From Calonectria ilicicola (Eukaryota > Ascomycota > Sordariomycetes > Hypocreales > Nectriaceae): a DNA stretch of 64,000 nucleotides. Each line of letters begins with the position of its first letter. Within the stretch, counting starts at the first letter, position 1. The notes beneath the pieces are model-generated. The model saw nothing but the letters and a program-made list of their open reading frames with translations, made no database searches and was not told the DNA's origin. Location: contig CP085826.1 in NCBI GenBank assembly GCA_020809705.1, positions 7,254,001-7,318,000 of the forward strand, given 5' to 3'. Below, piece after piece: positions 1 to 12,524 of this stretch. The position numbers and the translations under genes are program-made.

Positions 1-781
1 TGGAGGGGCTTACCGTGTTGCAGGATAATGCAGATGCCAAATGGCTGAGCCTTGTCAAGTAAGCGTTGCTTGAGCACATTCTCATAAATCTCTCAAACCG
101 GCCGTATCGCTTACATATGCCAAAAGGATAAACTACGAAGATTCCCAGGGAAAGGCTAGAACATGGGAGGGGATGAAAAGAAAGGGTCGCCCCAAGAACA
201 ACATCGTCGATGCTGTTCAGGTCGTGGCTCTCCTCCAACGGCCCACCGGTACTGAGGTACTATTAGAGAAACAATTCCGACCGCCAACAGACAAGGTTTG
301 CATCGAGTTTCCAGCAGGGCTGATGGATGAGGGTGAAACTCCCGAAGAGTGTGCCCTTCGAGAACTCAAGGAAGAGACTGGCTATGTTGGCGAAGTGGTT
401 CCAGATCGCACCGGAGCACGACCTATTTTGATGAGTGGTAAGAGATGAATCGGTCCATTTACTGTTTAATCTCAAAGCTAAAACCATATCACAGCTCCCG
501 CTTCATCCAGGTACCCTAAATAGCCCCTGGCTCACTTGTTCGCCCGCTTACTGTTTCGCAGTTCCAAGACATTTATGATCAATGTCGAGATTAATCCCGA
601 GAGGCCCGAGAATCAAAACCCAAAGACGGAATTGGAGGACGGAGAATTCATCGAATGTTTCTGGGTCCCGTTGAAGGATGTCTACGAGGCCTGTAGGAAG
701 TTGCAGGCGGAGGGATTTGCGATTGATGGCAAGGTTGGCGCATTTGCTGAGGGAATCGAAATGTCCAAGATGCTGCAATAG
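1..781 (+). CDS. Nudix hydrolase, ADP-ribose pyrophosphatase (YSA1-like), 3' part of gene
   Basis: The gene runs in from the left edge, so its 5' end is missing. Proposed exons are 1-58, 127-437, 495-510 and 562-781, which give 200 visible codons in one frame. The product should hydrolyse ADP-ribose and related nucleoside-diphosphate sugars to AMP and ribose-5-phosphate, probably in the cytosol. The sequence shows a complete Nudix box (G-x5-E-x7-RE-x2-EE-x-G) encoded around 317-385, preceded by the EFPAG segment typical of the ADP-ribose subgroup. The C-terminal NQNPK...EDGEFIE segment matches the family. The 16-nt exon 495-510 is inferred: skipping it breaks the frame, and it has AG before it and GT after it. 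The loop encoded at this microexon (APASSSSK) differs from the usual fungal NDPGFCNTN-type segment. Family assignment is firm; the exon structure at 438-561 is less certain. Confidence 0.85.
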
Positions 782-2813
782 ATGCGGCTCTTTTGGTTGA
801 ACTATCAACTACTAGCGCTAGCATCATACCGGCGTCATATTCGTAGCTTGAAGCCTCGCAGGGCTGCAGTTGAATGATTAAAACATCGAAGTGCGGATCT
901 TCACAGTGCGGCCCGCTAAGTAATGGAGGATACATAGGACCGCCTTGAATCGGCAAAGCTCGATCCGATGCATGTCTCGGATAAAATAGTGATCGTCCGT
1001 CTATCGTTACGCGACAGCAACGAATACGCTGTGGCGAAGGCTGTGATATCGGATCCATAGACGCAGCTAAACGCTGACTGCGTTGGCTTGGCCACGCGCA
1101 GGTCGATGGCGCCGACTCGCCCTGTTTCACGGCAGTGCCCAGGGCGCTACGATAGCAAACGATCACACATCACCAACGCACGAAATGGTGGTCCGAAAAG
1201 CCACAAAGAATTTTTCTACAAGAAAAACGTCTCTCTTCAGTGGCTTTGTTGGGGCTGGTTCATTCTTTGTTGGTGCAGGGTAACCAGGGTGGTCACGAGA
1301 AGGCCGACGACCTACTTTAGGGCGCGAACAGGCGAAATCATCACCAACTTTCACATGCCCGCTTAGCTGATCCCTGGTCCGTTGGCCTATCTCTTGACCT
1401 GTCTTTGGACCTCGTGTTGAGGCCAACAGGAGTAACCACCCCCCACGGAAATGGGTAAAGGTCCCCCATATACTGCATGCGCCCAGCCCTGCAGATGGTC
1501 ACTCCCGAGGCCCCCAACGACGTCACAGCGGTTCAGAGCGAGATTTGACAGGCGGACAAACGAACTCTCTGCAGCCAACGGAATTCTTGATTTGTGATTG
1601 AGGAGGCTACGACAGTGACATTGGATTTTTTTAGACCATGGCCTCAAAAAAAAAGAGAGGCGGGCGAACAAAGAAAAGAAGAAAAGGAAAAAAAAGCGCG
1701 TGTAGCGTCCGTGTAACTGGTACGCCAATGATCGTGCGCGTTAGTCCCGTTACACCCGCCACTCGATGCTTTAACTGCGTCTTTGGCTTGTGCCACGAGG
1801 TAGGAGGGGGGTGGCATTTTACAGCAGCCTTTTCATCATTGTTTTTCGACGTCAGTCAATCCGATCCTACCATGTGTGTGTGGGTGCTAAATGCAAAAGG
1901 AGGTGGCAAATATGAGCTTGCACGTGTTCAGAATATCGATGCCATTTTGGACAATACCGTTTCTCAGCTGGTGCAACAGATCGGCTGCGGTTGGTTGTTG
2001 ATCACTTTGAGGCAAGACATGGAGTGTGTACACAGTACAGTACGGACGGCGATGTGTGATGTGTGACGAAAAACATGGCACGCCATAATTAGTAGAAAAG
2101 GGAAAATCAAGAAAAGCTAAGAATAGAATGAAAAGAAATGGGAGGGGAAAATCAATTCACGCGAGACTACTGTAGGTAATACAATGGCAAATTGATTTTT
2201 TCCTCATTTGTAATGATTAGGTATTCTATTATCGTTTTTCTTATTGCTGGGCTGGGCTGGTCAAGAAAATTGGCGTGGCGTGGCACTCACTGTATTTCTG
2301 TGACCCGTGGGGGGCCGGCACTTGGAGGCGCCCTCTAGGCTCTCGCAAGTCAACGGGACACGGACCCGAGTCATTGAGGAGGACTGGCAACCTTTCCGGA
2401 CGTCACGATGTGGCCAACGAGACCCTGCATTGGTGCCAAGGCACGCCGATCCAGGGTCCGGTCTGCCATCCACAACAAAAAAGACGGCCGGTTACGCTAG
2501 CCTTGTCACCTTCTGGTAGCTTCGGTGAAGCTGACTTGAAGCAATGGCAAAACTTCGTGATGGAAAGTGTAGGAACTCCCGTCGCCATCGCGGTGGGTAA
2601 TGAGGCTCTGCAAAGATGCTAGTTCGCACAAAGTATGGGGAAAGAATAGGCGGCAGCTGACTGACGACCATCTCCCGCAGCCAGTCGGGGGCTGGCAACG
2701 GGGGTGGAAGGGATGGGATGCCTAAACCAATCGTTTAGTCGCCTTAATTTGTATCGCGAAGTTCGGCGGACGAGTCGTGCGATGTGCGCATTGCAGCGAC
2801 TGGGAACAAGGCT

Positions 2814-2849
2814 GGAGGGAGGGCGAGGGAGGGCGAGGGAGGGCGAGGG
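2814..2849 (+). repeat. Short G-rich tandem repeat
   Basis: About three head-to-tail copies of a 10-bp unit, GAGGGAGGGC, lie here. The plus strand has closely spaced GGG runs and so has the pattern of a possible G-quadruplex. No gene overlaps it. Confidence 0.8.
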
Positions 2850-4089
2850 TCGGCAAAGTCTGTCTGATGTGCACGAGCGGTGACACCGTTCGCGGACGTT
2901 CCGCCACTTAATTGCTTATCAGGAGGATGGGGGGGCGGCCTTGCGAGGCGAGAGATCAGCATAACTGGCATTGAGACGAATTCCAAGAAATCGCATACTA
3001 TCTGCGGGGTTCAATTGGCAATGGGAACAACAGCCTTGTCACTATCACACAGGGCGTTGGTTTTGCACTTTGATCATTTGCATTTTGGGCGCTTGGAGGG
3101 AGGGAGAACCAACTCGCTGGTTCCCTCACCAGAAGCACACTCGCTCGAAATGCGCCACGCCCCCAGTTGTCTGGACTTGGTGCCAGGGTGCTCCAGGTGT
3201 CCCCACTGCCCCGAAGACGGCGTACCCCCGCACTGTCCGCCTCGCCCTCGCCGCCGCCTCGTCCCAGGTACTCTTCTGGACCCCTAAACCGACGGCACAG
3301 TGGCTGGCGACCCACTGCTGTCTTGTTTGTATCTTTTGCGTCTTTGTCCACTGTGCAATCGTTTGTCTCCACGATTGTCTGGAGCGGGCGAATCGGAATA
3401 CTTGGCCCGGTCTGAAAAGCACGCCAAGATCGAGACATTGCTTGTGCCAATGGGTGACGGGGAGTATGGGAAGCATGGGAAACTCTCGAAATCGGTGCAG
3501 GAAAAAAAAAAAAAAAGAAACGAGAAAGGCGGGTAAAATTTCTCAATGCGTCTGACCCTCCAATTCGATGTCTGCATTTTCAGGGCTGCTTGTTGGTTCG
3601 TGTGAGTGCACTGCTGTGTGCGTGTGCGTGTTGGGTGGTGTGTATTACCTGCCTACCTTATCCTATCGTATCCCGTCTCACCTCACCCATCCCACCAGAA
3701 TACGCCCCTGTCATCACCGAAGGTAGTAGTTTCCTCGTGGGCATGGATGAGAACATCGGAGAGGGGCTTGAGGCTGAGAAGGAGGAAGAGGAGGAATGGA
3801 GATGTGTTGCCTTGTAGTGGAGAGCGTTGGTTCCATCTCCTTCTTTTTTAAGCGCTCAGCTAGGCAGAGAGCTGTGATAGCTGAGGGAGAGTTGGTTCTA
3901 TTTGGACTTTTGGCAATCGACTGCCTGTTGCCCTGCCTCGTCTCGTCTCCTCCCTCGCCTCCGCATCACGGCCCCGGCCCCGGCCCTGGCCTTGTACGCG
4001 GACGGATGGGGTTATCACATTCTCATAGAGAGCATGCAGAGAGCAGTTGGTCCACGCACCAACTGCTCAGCCCAAAGGCAGAGCATTGC

Positions 4090-4118
4090 CATCCATCCAT
4101 CCATCCATCCCTCCATCC
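4090..4118 (+). repeat. CATC microsatellite
   Basis: An imperfect tetranucleotide array (CATC/CCAT) of about seven units lies upstream of the calpain gene. No function is visible. Confidence 0.8.
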
Positions 4119-4832
4119 ACATCTGCGTCCACATGGGGTATTGGGAAATGTACCGACTCTGCCTGCGCCCGTTTTTTTTTGGCACTCACTCGTCCACCCG
4201 TGTCATGTGCTAAAGTGATAGTTCCCCTGCATACCAACACTGTGTACATACCTGGAGGACCCTTGAATGCATCTCTGGGGTGTGTGGGCCACGGAGAAGG
4301 AGAAGACCGCCTAAGCCCCGGGCGCTACCCGCGCCATGTTTCCACACACCCCGATTTGTGATGGGCACAAGAGCCTCCTCGTCTCCGATGCCTTCACAAA
4401 TGGCGGCCAGCGGTGTGCGAGTAGACTGTTGCTGCCGCTGGGTCTAGCTTTGCTGGGCCATTTCCATTTACCACCGTGGATCCCGTGACGGCAGAGTCCT
4501 GGTCCATAGCGGTCCTTTGGCCATTGCACCCTGACGGACCGCCTTTAGCTATATATCGTGATCGTCCCCTCCCCAGTGCGCCCCATTCATTCCATTCTTT
4601 GTGACCGCCATTGTGTTTGCTTTGTGATCAGGGACCCAAGCCTTGTACCACTCAATTCTAGTCAGCCGTTGCTCGCCTTTGTCCCATCCCAACCTCGGCT
4701 GGCCCTCTTGCATTGATCCATCCTCTCACCGAACAAAGAAACAAAGCTCGATATAAACCCTCAGCCCACCTTTCTCGACCGAATCCGATTTCCCTTCCCC
4801 AGACTACACGCGCGCCGTGACCGATCGCCAAT

Positions 4833-7800
4833 ATGCACGGGTACAGTTCATCGGAGGAGTCGGACGACCCACGCCGGCCCCGCGCCCCGCCCCCGACTAG
4901 CAGTAGCAATAACGACCAGAAGAAAAAGAAGAAGAAGAAGCTTCCTCCCCAAAAGTCCATCAATCGCATTTGGAAGAAGTTTTCTAAGCGCAAATTCCAC
5001 AAGGCGCTTGCCGTTCTTCCATTTGATCCAGTCACACCCCCTGCCATTTTAGACCAGCCCAATGAGCTGCTCTCCGCGGGATACGACCGGGCGGTCGAGG
5101 AGTGCCAGCGCAAAGTGCAAAAAATCATCAAGGAGTGTAGGCGAGTGAATATGCGATACAGAGACCCAGGCTTCGATCTCGTGAGTGATTTCAACGAACC
5201 CGATTGCAAATAACGCACTTGCTGACGATTGATTGCTAGGATTGGGATCTCAAGTACGAAAAGGGAAACTGCCTAAATAGCCTTGGCAACCAAAAGTTTG
5301 AAATCTCGCGAACCACCCTGCTGAGCTCCCGGGCTGTTGTGCCCAAAGCTGTGAAGCGCGTCCACGAAATTTACGAGAATGCTACATTTTTAAAAGATAT
5401 TGATGGCGGTGACATTAAGCAGGGAGGACTTGGCGATTGCTGGATTATTGCCGGTCTTTCAGCGCTTTGCAATGTAAAAGATGGCGTTAAGCGTGCCTGT
5501 GTGGCGTATGATACTAGTACGTTTCCCCCATACCAAAAAAAAAAAAACATCCCCATCGATTAGCCGTTACTAACTATATGCAGAGGTGGGAATTTATGGC
5601 TTTGTTTTCTACCGCGATGGAGAGTGGATCTACTCCATTGTTGATGACAAGCTTTACCTCAAGTCGCCGACATGGGATTCTCCAAGTATGCAGCGCGACC
5701 TTCTCCAGCAGATTGATCGCGAGGATGTCGAGAGTGTATACAGAAAAACTTACCAGACTGGCTCCAAGGCGCTCTTCTTCGGCCAGTGCAAAGACCAGAA
5801 TGAGACTTGGGTCCCTCTGATTGAGAAGGCCTATGCCAAGGCGCACGGTGACTATGCTTCTTTGGCTGGTGGCTGGATCGGTGAGGGACTGGAGGATCTC
5901 TCTGGCGGTGTCACGACTGAGCTGCTGACTTCTGACATTCTGGATACTGATGAGTTTTGGGAGAATAACATGTCCAGGGTGAATGAGGAGTTCCTATTTG
6001 GTGCTTCCACTGGTCTTCTCGAGCACGGCTACGGTGACCGCAATGGTATCGCCGAGGGCCATGCTTATGTTGTGATGGAGGCTAGAACACTTAAGAACGG
6101 CCAGCGCTTAGTAAAACTCAGAAATCCCTGGGGCAAGGTCCGAAAGGGTATCTGGGAAGGCGCATGGAGTGATGGTTCCAAGGAGTGGACCAGGGAGATC
6201 CAGGAGGAGCTGGACCACAAGTTCGGCAATGACTCCGTCTTTTGGATTTCCTACGAGGACCTCCTGAAGAAGTATTCTCATTTAGATTGCACACGTCTAT
6301 TCCGAGACCCCGATTGGCGATGCTGCCAACGGTGGATCGGTGTCGACGTTCCCTGGAAGGCCGAGTACCACGAAAAGTTCCACATCAAGCTTACCAAGGA
6401 CTCGCCCCTCGTCCTGGTGCTCTCGCAACTTGACAAGCGATACTTTAAGGGCCTCCATGGCCAATACACCTTCCGCCTGCACTTCCGCCTTCACGACCTT
6501 GACCGACCTGACGCAGAAGACTACATTGTGCGTTCGCACGGCAATTACCTGATGAACCGATCCGTCTCCGTTGAGCTTCCCGATATGGATGCTGGTACAT
6601 ATGTCGTCTACCTGAAGGTCACCGGTGAGCGAGACTCATCTGCGTCCTCGGTAGAAGAAGTTGTCAAGCGCGAGTGTTCGGAACGAATCGAAAATGAGAA
6701 GCTCGCCCAGGTTGGCTACGCCTACGATTTGGCCCACAGCAAGGCCTGGGACCACATGGACAAGGTTGCTAAGCTGCGCAACAAGAAGGACCAGCAAAAG
6801 GCCTCTGGAAGTCGTCAAAAGGAGCGACGTCGCATGTGGGAGAAGCGACACGTGAACCGCGAGGTTACAAAGAAGCAGTCTAAGAAGAATGCTGAGAAGA
6901 AGAAGACCCGGCGTGAGATCTGGGAGGCAGAGCAAGATGCCAAGGAGGCCAAGGAAAAGGCCGAGAAAGAAGCCAAGGAGAAGGCCGAGAAGGAGGCCAA
7001 GGACCTTGCTGAGAAAGAGGCCAAGGAGAAGGCCGAACAGGAAGCCAAAGAGAAGGCTGCCGAGGAAAAGGTTGAGGAGAAGGTGGAAGAAAAGACTGAA
7101 GTCAAGACCGAAGAGAAGGCTGATGAGAAGCCCTCCGAGGACAAGGACTCTAGCGAACAGTCTACCGAGGATGCCAAGGTTGTCGATGACACCAACGCAT
7201 CTGTCTCTACGTCTTCCCCTCAAGATACCCCCAAGTCTGAGGATTCTACTGTTACAGCTTCTACTGAGACCAAGCAAGAGGTACCTCCTGTGAGCGGAGC
7301 CCCTCCACCGCTTGCACCTCCTGAGCCTGTTGTCGAGAAGAAGAGCACCAGACCAGCATATGATTCTGCAGGTGACTCTTCTGATTCACCTGTTGAAGAT
7401 TGGGAGGAGCTCTACAGCAGTGACGACATGACCCGTAAGCCACGCGTCACTTCGCACTCGCCTGCTCCCCGTGATGACTACGACACTGAGGAGGAGAAGA
7501 TGCCTGACCCATGGAACGCCATCTGCGTTGTTGGAGTCCGCGTCTACTCCAAGGACGAGAACCTCGAGCTGCGTATCGTCATGGAGGGAGGCGGTCTGCT
7601 CGAGGACGGCATGGGCGAGAAGGGAGCTCCCGATCTGGACGATGCGCAGGGCAACGCAGCCGGCCACCGTGCGGACGACAAGGAGATCGCGGAGAAGAAG
7701 GTGGAGGGCGAGCAGGAGCCCTACAACCCAATGATCCGAAAAGACGGAGGCGAAGTGGAAGACGAGAACGACCCCGGGGAGAGACACTCCGCAATCAAGA

Positions 7801-7901
7801 GCCTGATTCACATTGACTCGGCCGACACAACACGCATGAACACGCCCGAGCCGACGCCGTTGGAAGCGGACAAGCGCCTAGAGCGGTTAAGGTCACGATA
7901 A
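4833..7901 (+). CDS. Calpain-like cysteine protease with long KE-rich C-terminal tail
   Basis: Exons 4833-5180, 5240-5516 and 5584-7901 encode 980 aa; intron phases agree and both introns have GT-AG ends. An N-terminal Ser/Asp/Pro-rich segment and a lysine run lead into a calpain catalytic domain (about residues 85-420). The triad is visible: Cys183 in GGLGDCWIIAGLSAL, His368 in EGHAYVVMEA and Asn389 in LRNPWG. The beta-sandwich-like region follows. From about residue 590 the protein turns into a highly charged coiled-coil-like tail built on AKEKAEKE units, then a Ser/Thr-rich acidic linker and a conserved C-terminal piece (NAICVVGVRVYSKDENLELRIV). No penta-EF hand is seen, so activation by a calmodulin-like domain is unlikely. 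It should cleave intracellular proteins in a limited way; substrates are unknown. The start is the first in-frame ATG after a CT-rich leader. Confidence 0.9.
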
Positions 7902-9219
7902 TTATAGAATGAAACCTGTTGTATACGAACTAGTGGAGCCGTCGCTTGTCATTTGAGGCCCGAAGGCTAAGGTACTGTTTTATCCTGTGGCATTGGCATT
8001 GAGAGAAGGCCTTGTTTTGGATTTCATGGTTGTGGGGGAGACGGGCATTAAGCACACGAAGATGCATGACGTGAACGATGGGATTGGAGTATAATGGACG
8101 ACGCCACGTACTGCTGCTACTGCGGTCTTGTCTTGTTATTGACCGAATCTCACTTTTTTGTTTTCTCTCTTTTTCTTTTTTCTTTTCTTGTTGTATTTGC
8201 ATGTAAAACAGAAAAGCAAATGCGCGGATCAGGAGGCAAAAAACAAACAAAGCAGAAACAGCACTCAAAGCGAGACTGGACATTCCCGACTGGGCGGCTC
8301 AATTAATTAACGGGGCTGTCTCGTCTTGTCCGGCCGGAAATGGGGCGCGCGAGTGCTCAGACACGGGGACCGCGGGGACCACGCGGGAGGGAGGAGAGAC
8401 AAACACACACACACACACCAAACTCACAGGGCGCAATTTAGCATAAGATGAATAACAGAATGAATTTAATTTTGCTTGTACATAAAAAAAAGAGAGACTA
8501 GTAGAGAAACGAGGAGAGTGTGAGAGTATGCATGTATGACATTGCCTCGCTTAGAGTTTCCGCATCCATGGTCCTTGAATTGAATTGGATTGGCCATTTT
8601 ATCTTTTTCTATTTTTCTTTTTTTCCTTTTTTACACATCAAATGATGGCGTCCTGGGTTTCTGCCTGTCCCGGTGAGCCATTCATCCTCCTTCTCCTCGG
8701 TCTGGAGTCATCAGGGTCCCGCCTACTATCGCCGCGCTGTGGGCCGCCCCAAGGCCTAAACTGCGACAGCGCGCTACCCGGAGCCTTGACCACGTGCCCC
8801 TACTTGGCACTAGCTCCAGGCGCTAACTGCGAGCGGGTAGGCGCTGTAGCACACCACTGTAGGTACCGTGAGCTGGGACATGGAGCTCCCGGCATCATCT
8901 GCCTGGCGATAACAGGGTCGGCAAAGGCGTCTTATCGTCGTCATCGCCCTGTCCTGCGCTGCCTCTCTCTTCCTCCCCATCAACAGAGCCTCCTCTGCAT
9001 CTGCGAGAGGCGTCACCTTTTTCAACCCCCCATCAAACATCCTCATCTCCTCTGCATCCCATCGTGTCTGTATTTGCGCAATGTAGCCATGAGCATAGCC
9101 CACGCATCACTCTAACCACCCACCCACCACACCTTCGCCTTCACACACGACGTCACACTCTCACTCCATCTGCTCTGATCCAACGGACCTTTCCACCTGC
9201 TTTAGTTGCCGCCGTCATC
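7902..9219. other. Intergenic region between calpain and ATG17
   Basis: No supported gene. A 3'-UTR-like stretch follows the calpain stop. A CA dinucleotide repeat lies at 8403-8418, followed by T-rich tracts. CT- and CCACC-rich sequence at about 9110-9210 is the probable 5' leader of ATG17. Confidence 0.5.
8403..8418 (+). repeat. CA dinucleotide microsatellite
   Basis: About eight CA units in an otherwise featureless intergenic stretch. Confidence 0.85.
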
Positions 9220-10882
9220 ATGGCCGCCGCTTCGCCAGCCGCATCGTTGCGCCGCAGCCACGGCTCCTCGGGCGCATCCTCTCGTCACTCGCAATCCCAA
9301 TCCCACTCACACTCTGGCTCGCTGCCCCGGTCTCGCCAGCCTGATGCCGAAGCATCGGGCATCTCCATCGACACCCTCGTCAACCACCTGCTCGTCGCCA
9401 AGCGCTCGCTGTCGTCCATGACGCTTGTCCTGCGCGCAAATGAAATCGCCAACGTCGCGCGCCAATCGCACGAAGATGTCGCCGTTCTGGCGGCGCAGGC
9501 TGGCTTCCTGCGCATGTCCATCCTCGACCAAGCCGCCATCCTGGTCCGCGTGAGGCGGAGCCTGCAGTCCACCTATGATTGGGGTAAGAAGGACTTCAAG
9601 TCGCTTATCAAAACAATGGACATGATCGACAACGAGCTCGAGGGCACAATGGAAATGCTTAGGAGCACCAGCGTCCAAAGCGTCTTCCGCCCCAAGGGCG
9701 AGGAGCGCAGGAATCTCCTCGACTTTGTCGATGAGTCAAGCGTCCACGGCATGCGCAATGCCATGAAGAAGAGCATAGAGGACCTACAGGTACTTGCCCA
9801 ATGTTCACGTGCTGTGCCGCTTACATGTGATTGACTAACCCGACTTGCAACAGGGCATCCAGCAATCCTTTGACGGCGACTTGCTACGATTCGACACGGA
9901 CATTCGAAACCTCAAAAAGATTATCGTCGAGGCCCCAGCCCCCTTCCTGCGCGACAATGCCGACGCATCGCACTCCCCATCGACCGAATTGCTGGTGAAC
10001 CTGATTGAGCATTCAGCCATGATGGCACAGCTACTTACATCCCTCACAAACCATTTCGACATGTGCGTCACTGCTGTCCGGACAACAGATGGCGCAGTAG
10101 CACTCGCTCGACGTAGGGTGGCCGAGGTTACACAGTCACAAGGCAGTGATGGTGTTTCCATCTCGGGCGTCATTGCGGAGCAGGAATCCAATGTATCAGA
10201 CCTGGAGCCCAAAACATCAAAAGACCGATTGGAGATGCTGAGGGTAGTGGTCCAGGACGCCGAGGAGGTGGATGACGTCGTCCAGGAAATCCAAGAGCGG
10301 CTTGCTCTGATGGAGCAGGATTTCGCCGTCCTCCAGGAACAGACGGATCAAACCAAAAAGGCGTATGAAACAATGCTCGAGGCTTATGCAGCCCTGGGCG
10401 AAATCGGCGACCGACTAGGAGATTACCTAGCAGCAGAGGGAGATTTCAAGACCAGATGGGAGATGGAGAAGGAGACAGTCTTCAGCAAGCTCGAAGATAT
10501 GAGGCAGATGAGGGACTTTTACGAGGGCTATGCTAATGCCTACGATGGCTTAATCCTTGAAGCTGAGCGACGAAGGGCTGCCGACGACCGTGTTCGCAGC
10601 ATCTGGCGTAAGGCCCAGAAGGAAGTTGATAAGATCCTCGAGGCCGATCACCAAGCGCGAGAGACATTCCGCCAAGATGTTGGCGAATACTTGCCAACGG
10701 ACCTTTGGGCTGGTATGCAGGGCGCCGCAAGACGTTGGGAAGTGGTGCCTATCAAGGAAAATGACGATGTCGTCATGGACAGGGAAGAGGGCGGTGAATC
10801 GGAGCCGGGACTTCGACGAAGCGTTGTGGAGGCGGCGCGGTTGCGGTTGGAAAAGGCCACGTCGACCGGAGATCAACGGTAA
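9220..10882 (+). CDS. ATG17: Autophagy scaffold protein Atg17
   Basis: Exons 9220-9789 and 9854-10882 (one 64-bp phase-0 intron) encode 532 aa, a normal length for filamentous-fungal Atg17. Atg17 is the long helical scaffold of the Atg1 kinase complex at the pre-autophagosomal structure. The N-terminal 45 residues are Ser/His-rich and disordered. The family-typical segment with [19 protein letters not shown] and [12 protein letters not shown] follows, then an almost wholly alpha-helical, acidic body rich in heptad-like Glu/Leu patterns (about residues 230-480). The C-terminal signature includes [10 protein letters not shown]. The ATG at 9220 sits just after a CT-rich leader and is the first in-frame Met. 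No promoter element could be assigned. Assignment rests on recognition of the N-terminal and C-terminal signatures. Confidence 0.9.
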
Positions 10883-12524
10883 AGGGTAAAGGGAAGTTTG
10901 TCATATGGCCATCAGTATTGGCCCATTCTATCAAGTTTGCGATTGGTTCTTAGGTGGCGTTTGAGGAAGGGGGGGACTTTGTGGACGGCGTCGGGAATGG
11001 TTCTCTTCACAAATCTGTATGATCTTTTCGGCTGTAAGCCATTACTTTTTGTCCTTTTTTCTAGATCCTTGCACGAGCTACAGCCGCAAGCGAGCAATCA
11101 GAGCCTCTCTACTTGTTGTAAAATAGCTAGGTTGCAATGTTACTTCTTATCTACACTGTGATGTGTCGGTCCGTGCTGGTGAGTTGAGCTGAGCTGAGCT
11201 GGGCGGGTCAGCTCTGGATCCTCCCGACTCTCTTAGCTTGATCATCTGCCTCGTAAGGAATGCAAGGGTCGCGGTCGCATCTTTTTTTTGCCAGGGACCA
11301 CACCCGAGATCCCTGCCGCACTTATGCATAAACTACCTTGTTAATCCCATTCCCCCGTTCTTCTGGGCTTCTTTTTTCTTTCCCAGGTGCTTTCCTTCAC
11401 ACCCTCTCCAAAGATGCGCCGGTTCTTTTGCAGCGTTCATCCTAGTCCTAGGTGTGCGCGCGCCGAGCTGCAGCACTCTCGTGTGTGGTCAATTGGATTT
11501 GAGGAGAGGGGGGTGGCGCCGGTGCTGGCTCTAGCACGTAATGGGACGAAAGATCTGAGGCACATCCCCGAAGGGCTCGGAGCTTGGAAACGGCGGTCTG
11601 TGTGGCTTGCACGCTTCGGGTTGGCTTCGAGAAGGCTCGCTTGAAGGGGGATGATCAGTCCTTTGGTCGGGATAGAGAAATAAGTAAGGAAATAAGCGAG
11701 AGCGTTCTTCGCTTAGTTTTATCGGAGATTGTTTAGGATTTAGCTGGCAAAGTGGTTGCTGAAGCGAGCAATGGCTGAACTGCCGCTTGTCTTGATGGAT
11801 TCTTGTACCTTTGCCGCCTTTCTACCCAGGCCCCTGAAAGATTGTTCCTTTGTGACACCTTCACCTTGGGCATTGCTGAATTCGATTGCTCTAAAATAAA
11901 TAAACTGAATAATTAAATAGACAAATCATAAAATTATGTATCTGAATTTTTTGTTTACTCTTTGTTTCTTTTTGTGTCAGTGGTCCAGGAATGACATACA
12001 AAGTAGAGGAAGTACAATCTTTCAAGAATTGTAGTTTAGCCTTCAAGGTACATCACGAATGACTTGAATTCGCATCCTTGAAGGCACGCGAACCTCAGTC
12101 TCGGGCAGAGCGTTATGCAGCGGGCTGTACAAATTCCAAGGGAGCCACGTTTCCGGGGGGGTTTTGTTCTCCATGACGAAAAACCACTAGGCAATTTCGC
12201 TATTGCCGCTTCATCCTTCTCCCAATGTCAATTCAGCATACAGCCAAGGCACCAGCATATACAAAATGCGCGATTGTACAAGCTCCCAGTCCTTCATTTC
12301 TTTGGCGATAATCACGGGATATATATTTAATATTTGTAGGCATAGTCCTTCTTCCGGGTAACTATGTTTTCACAGTGTGCTCACTTAAATCCACCTGTAC
12401 TTAGGGTTTCGTCCCGCCTGTTCCGCAATATGGGAGGTCACACTGTGTTATTACTGCGTAACGCCGCGTGAGAGATAGGCCAAGCTGTTGTCTCGAACTT
12501 TGGAGAGTGGCGACAATGGTCTGG
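10883..12524. other. Intergenic region between ATG17 and the first NLR gene
   Basis: No supported gene. The genes on both sides point towards this stretch, so it holds two 3' ends. It contains one copy of a repeat shared with the upstream regions of the NLR genes (see 11700-11830), an AT-rich pocket near 11.88-11.95 kb and short random frames. Confidence 0.5.
11700..11830 (+). repeat. NLR-island dispersed repeat, copy A
   Basis: The stretch starting at TTTAGGATTTAGCTGGCAAA and running through CAATGGCTGAACTGCCGC and TTGTCTTGATGGATTC matches 16045-16140 closely and 23566-23615 more loosely, all in the same orientation. It lies beyond the 3' end of the first NLR gene. It carries no open frame. 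It may be a leftover of a duplicated promoter region or a small degraded element. Confidence 0.75.

Larger units (their letters stand above)
782..4832. other. Intergenic region of 4 kb, no convincing gene
   Basis: Only short overlapping frames without family resemblance are present. The stretch holds A/T homopolymers, CT-rich tracts, a G-rich tandem repeat near 2.8 kb and a CATC microsatellite near 4.1 kb. The last few hundred bases (CT-rich, with a TATAAA-like string near 4752) are the likely promoter and 5' leader of the calpain gene at 4833. Confidence 0.5.

Noticed and set aside
1638..2066. Lys/Arg-rich frame of 142 codons
   Set aside because: Starts in an A-rich run that mimics a basic tail; no conserved segment after it.
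6636..7277. Minus-strand Leu-rich frame opposite the calpain tail
   Set aside because: It is the antisense of the KE-rich repeat (AAG/GAG codons read as CTT/CTC); hydrophobicity is an artefact.
8585..9115. Plus-strand frame of 176 codons upstream of ATG17
   Set aside because: Low-complexity, no family resemblance, and it overlaps the probable ATG17 leader.
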